From positions 1 to 33,529 of the forward strand of contig JAQGMQ010000920.1 in NCBI GenBank assembly GCA_028292305.1: a stretch of DNA of 33,529 nucleotides, read 5' to 3'. The translations under genes were made by a program, and so were the position numbers. Origin of the DNA: Rhodoferax sp. (GTDB lineage: Bacteria > Pseudomonadota > Gammaproteobacteria > Burkholderiales > Burkholderiaceae_C). The notes below the pieces were generated by a model. It ran no database searches, was not told where the DNA came from, and worked only from the letters and a program-made list of their open reading frames with translations. Shown here one piece after another: positions 30,498 through 33,529 of the stretch. Positions within the stretch are counted from its first letter, which is position 1. Each line of letters opens with the position of its first letter.

Positions 30498-33400
30498 CTA
30501 CAGCTGCTGTTTGTTACGCCGTCTTGTCACCCCAAGCGCGAGAAGTCCCAGCAGCGCCGACAAAATGATCAATCCCCATTGTGAGAGCGTTGGTACGCCG
30601 ACGACGTTTGGATTGGCAGCAACTGGAGTTGTTGCTGTCGACGTGTTGTTGCCAGGAACCGTATCACCGGGTGCGTCCACGGTTGCCGTGTTTGTAAGAG
30701 GACGAGCGCCGTTGTAAGGGTTAGCCAACTGAACGGTCAGACTGAATACCTTGCTGGCGCCTACGCCCAAAGCACCCACTGAACACATGACGGTTCCTGC
30801 TGCATTTACACAGCCCGGCGCCGACACAAAAGTCGCGCCCGGCGGAAGCGTGTCGATCACTTGCGAACCATCACTTGGGAGCGGGCCGTTGTTCAGCACC
30901 GTGAGGGTATAGACCAGGCTCGCCCCGGCTGTGACTGCGGTCGCAGGCGCTGTCTTCGTCAGCGCCAGATCCGTCGCAATCGCCACCCGGTTGGTCGTCG
31001 TGAACTCCTGGATGAAGTTGTTGGCCAGGGTGCGCTCGGTCTCGTTGACGACCACAGTCGCCCCGTTGAACACCGTGCCGCTGGTGGCGCCGGGGACCAG
31101 CAAGGACTCCGCGCGCATGCGGTAGGTCACCGTAGCGGTTTGACCGCTGTCCAGGCCAGGGAAAGCGCAAACCAACGTTCCGCCGATGGCGCCGATCGCT
31201 GGCTGGGTGGAACAGGTGCCAGAGGAGTCCACGGTCAGGAAGCCCTGGTAACTGAAGGTGGCGGTTGGGTTTGAGCCGGTTGCAGGGAACACATCGGTCA
31301 TGACAACGTTAGTGCCGTAGGATGGCCCGGCGTTGTTCACCGTGATGGTGTAGGTCGTGAACTGGCCCAGGTTGATCGGATCGGCGCTGTCGACCTTGTT
31401 GATGACGATGTCCAGATCGGGCGCCGTGACCGCGGTGGTCGTGGTGGCGGAGTTGTTGGATAGGGTCGTCTCCGCGGTCGTGGTGCTCACGACAACGGAG
31501 TTCACCACGTTCTGGCCAGCCGCGGTACCGAGCGGCCGCATCCGGTAGGTAGCCGTGCGCTGAGATGCGGCAGGGACACTTGCCCAGGTGCAAACCAAGG
31601 TCCCGCCGGCGGTCCCGACTGGCGGAACGGTACACGTCCCACCGTTCGAAGCAACGGGGCTTCCCACCAAGATGGCGTTAGCAGGCAGCGTGTCGGTGAC
31701 ACGCGCGTTCTGCGCGGTCGAGGGGCCATCGTTAATCAGTGTGGCGATGAAAGTGATCGGCGTACCAGCGGGAACTGAACTCGGCGTTGCTGTCTTACCG
31801 GCACGCAAATCCACAATCGCGGTCACGGTGCTACTGGCCGAGGCCGTGTTGTTGGCTTGGTTTGGATCACCGACGTTCGGCGAGCGAACCGTCGCAGTAT
31901 TCACGCGCGCTCCGGTCGCAGCAATACTTGGCCTGACCACCACCGTGATAGTGGCGTTGGCGCCGGAGACCATGTTGCCAAGGTTGCAGGTAAGGGTCTG
32001 CGACGTTCCGTTGGCCGGTAAAACCGCGGGCGTGCAGGTCCCCAGAGAGGTCGTAATCGACTGCAGACCTCCAGTGTTCACCAAGCTTCCGAGTGCATCA
32101 GTGACGACGACATTGGTCGACGTGTCCGGGTCGAGGTTCGCCACGTTGATCGTGTATGTCAGGTCCTGGCCGGCGATGACCGTTCCCGAGGCTACTTTGG
32201 TGATCTGCAGATCGGCTTGGGTCGTCGAAGCTGTGACGGCTGCACCAGCGCAATTGTCGTCAGTCAGCCCGGGGTCGGGATCTACCGGGCCGGCGCCGGC
32301 GAGCGCCACGCAAGCCGTGTTGGTCTCGGTGGTGGCGCCGATCAGGGAGACCGGTACCGTGATTGCATTGGCGTTGGCGTTTGTACCCAGAGCGCCGGTA
32401 GAAGTACAGCTGATGGCGGCGCCTGGAAGCGGGAATCCGGCGGCCGGGGTACAAATCCATCCGCTGCCCGTGGGTTGACCGGTCAGCTGGACGCCCGGTG
32501 GCAAGGAATCGGTGACGGTAACGGTTTGCCCGCCAGGCAACGCCAATGGCCCGAGGTTCCGAACGGCCAGGATGTAGTTGAAGCCCTGGCCAGGCAGTAC
32601 CGGGTTGAGCGATGCCGTCTTGGTGATCGCCAAGTCCGCATCGTTCGTGGCCGTGATGTTGATGGAACTGGTGTTGTTGTTGGTGTCGGGATCGGTTTCG
32701 GGAATCGCAATAACTGCCGTATTGCCCAGCGTCCCAAGGGCCGTCGCGGTGGCGACCACCGTGATCGCAGGCATATTGGTGAAGTTTCCGCCCGTGTAAG
32801 GGCCAGGTCTCGTACAGGTGATCGTTGGGCCAGGTCCTATGCAGCTCCAACCGGTCCCGCTGGCCGAAACAAAGGTCAGGTTCGCCCCAAGGGTGTCGGT
32901 GACGGTGATCGTTCCTCCGCCACCACCGGGCTGCTCGCCGCCGTTATGACGCGGCGTCAGCGTGTAGGTGACGTTGGCATTTTGCGCGACTACCGTGGGG
33001 GACGCGGTTTTGACGACGGCAACGTCCGAACCGCTGGACGAAGTGATGCTCACATTTCTGGTGTTGTTGCTCAGATCCCCGTCTTCCATCGGCGTGCCGT
33101 CGCCTTTCTTGGCAGAGACGGCGAACGCCGCGGATACGGTGCCGGCAATGTTGCTCACCGCATTGACGACGAGCGCGCTGGTCGTTGCGTTGACCGCAAG
33201 GGCGCCGGGGAGGGTGCAGTTGATCGTCGCACCGCTCGCCAGGGGGTAACCCGTGCTGGGAGCGCAAGTCCAGCTACCCCCTGCAGGCTGGGAGGTCACC
33301 GATGACCCTACAGGAACGGTGAAACTGATCGTCTGGCTGGCGTCCGATGCCAACGCATTCGGCCCGTGGTTCGTCGACGTCAGGCTAAAGCTGTACGCCT

Positions 33401-33529
33401 CTCCGGCTACCACGTTGGTGGCGGATGGCGTCAGTGTCAGGTCCAGATCCGCAGCAGCCAGGGCGGTGGTCTGGTTAGAGCTGGCATTGTTCGACGTGTT
33501 CTGGTCCGTCGTCGCGCTGATGGTGCTGG
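30498..33529 (-). CDS. DUF11-repeat surface protein with IPTL-CTERM sorting signal (partial)
   Basis: Only the C-terminal part of this secreted protein is present. The frame stays open past the track's GTG start at 33413 to the right edge, and the extra residues continue the repeat pattern, so the true start is outside the window. It carries about seven DUF11 beta-sandwich repeats of 115-145 residues. Each starts like DLxITKTASP...GxxxxYTxxVxNxGP and ends with a TNTATV/NNT unit. The C-terminus is VPTLSQWGLIILSALLGLLALGVTRRR: the IPTL-CTERM signal of a short motif, transmembrane helix and basic tail. The protein is probably processed by a sortase-like system and displayed on the cell surface. 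It is Thr/Gly/Ala-rich; the role of the repeats may be adhesive or structural. Confidence 0.9.
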   Translation of the reverse strand, partial: STISATTDQNTSNNASSNQTTALAAADLDLTLTPSATNVVAGEAYSFSLTSTNHGPNALASDASQTISFTVPVGSSVTSQPAGGSWTCAPSTGYPLASGATINCTLPGALAVNATTSALVVNAVSNIAGTVSAAFAVSAKKGDGTPMEDGDLSNNTRNVSITSSSGSDVAVVKTASPTVVAQNANVTYTLTPRHNGGEQPGGGGGTITVTDTLGANLTFVSASGTGWSCIGPGPTITCTRPGPYTGGNFTNMPAITVVATATALGTLGNTAVIAIPETDPDTNNNTSSINITATNDADLAITKTASLNPVLPGQGFNYILAVRNLGPLALPGGQTVTVTDSLPPGVQLTGQPTGSGWICTPAAGFPLPGAAISCTSTGALGTNANANAITVPVSLIGATTETNTACVALAGAGPVDPDPGLTDDNCAGAAVTASTTQADLQITKVASGTVIAGQDLTYTINVANLDPDTSTNVVVTDALGSLVNTGGLQSITTSLGTCTPAVLPANGTSQTLTCNLGNMVSGANATITVVVRPSIAATGARVNTATVRSPNVGDPNQANNTASASSTVTAIVDLRAGKTATPSSVPAGTPITFIATLINDGPSTAQNARVTDTLPANAILVGSPVASNGGTCTVPPVGTAGGTLVCTWASVPAASQRTATYRMRPLGTAAGQNVVNSVVVSTTTAETTLSNNSATTTTAVTAPDLDIVINKVDSADPINLGQFTTYTITVNNAGPSYGTNVVMTDVFPATGSNPTATFSYQGFLTVDSSGTCSTQPAIGAIGGTLVCAFPGLDSGQTATVTYRMRAESLLVPGATSGTVFNGATVVVNETERTLANNFIQEFTTTNRVAIATDLALTKTAPATAVTAGASLVYTLTVLNNGPLPSDGSQVIDTLPPGATFVSAPGCVNAAGTVMCSVGALGVGASKVFSLTVQLANPYNGARPLTNTATVDAPGDTVPGNNTSTATTPVAANPNVVGVPTLSQWGLIILSALLGLLALGVTRRRNKQQL

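Noticed and set aside
32217-33305. 362-residue plus-strand ORF opposite the DUF11 gene
   Set aside because: Low-complexity antisense of repetitive Thr/Gly/Ala codons; the minus frame carries the DUF11 repeats and the IPTL signal.
30498-33529. DUF11 repeats considered as a CRISPR-like or DNA-level repeat array
   Set aside because: The periodicity is at protein level with divergent DNA and no regular spacers; no CRISPR array is present in the window.

Overview
The window looks like chromosomal DNA from a betaproteobacterium of the order Burkholderiales, probably Comamonadaceae-like. The pointers are GC-rich coding sequence, a C-terminal IPTL-CTERM sorting signal, LigD of the PE-ligase-polymerase order, several multidomain GGDEF/EAL proteins, and many short stress-associated families (hemerythrin, DUF3606, DUF1003, DUF2252, PhnA-like). 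This is inferred from protein families only; there is no rRNA or other phylogenetic marker in the window.

Left part (0.4-10.4 kb). A PhnA-like membrane protein is followed by a 24-residue membrane micro-protein and a textbook terminator. A haem-oxygenase-like (HDO) iron enzyme comes next. It converges on a tightly packed minus-strand operon: hemerythrin, DUF3606, LigD, a 103-residue protein coupled by a 4-nt GTGA overlap, and exonuclease III. This reads as a DNA-repair and stress operon. A decayed copy of a small membrane protein follows, then a DUF2252 kinase-like protein and a YihY/BrkB membrane protein.

Middle (10.4-23 kb). Small hypothetical genes alternate with wreckage: a methyl-accepting chemotaxis protein tail, a frameshifted small-gene fragment, a multiply frameshifted IS66 TnpA remnant and short tandem repeats. 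Among these lie two large c-di-GMP enzymes: a roughly 1500-residue PAS/GAF/GGDEF/EAL/PAS/GGDEF protein and a membrane HAMP-GGDEF-EAL protein. An SMP-30/gluconolactonase gene follows with a 59-residue upstream partner. A perfect AT-rich palindrome resembling a Fur box and two overlapping small membrane genes come after it.

Right part (23-33.5 kb). A third c-di-GMP protein (Cache-PAS-GGDEF) is followed by about 1.2 kb with only tentative genes. A second hemerythrin about 87% identical to the first (by hand count) comes next, trailed by an unlisted 55-residue gene. Then come an RsbQ-like hydrolase directly upstream of a PAS histidine kinase, a DUF1003 protein, a small exported protein, and the C-terminal part of a DUF11-repeat surface protein ending in IPTL-CTERM that runs off the right edge.

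The working picture is an accessory, stress-oriented region: DNA-end repair, non-haem iron proteins, an RsbQ-type sensing module and several second-messenger enzymes. The joint function is inference; individual family calls rest on recognisable motifs.
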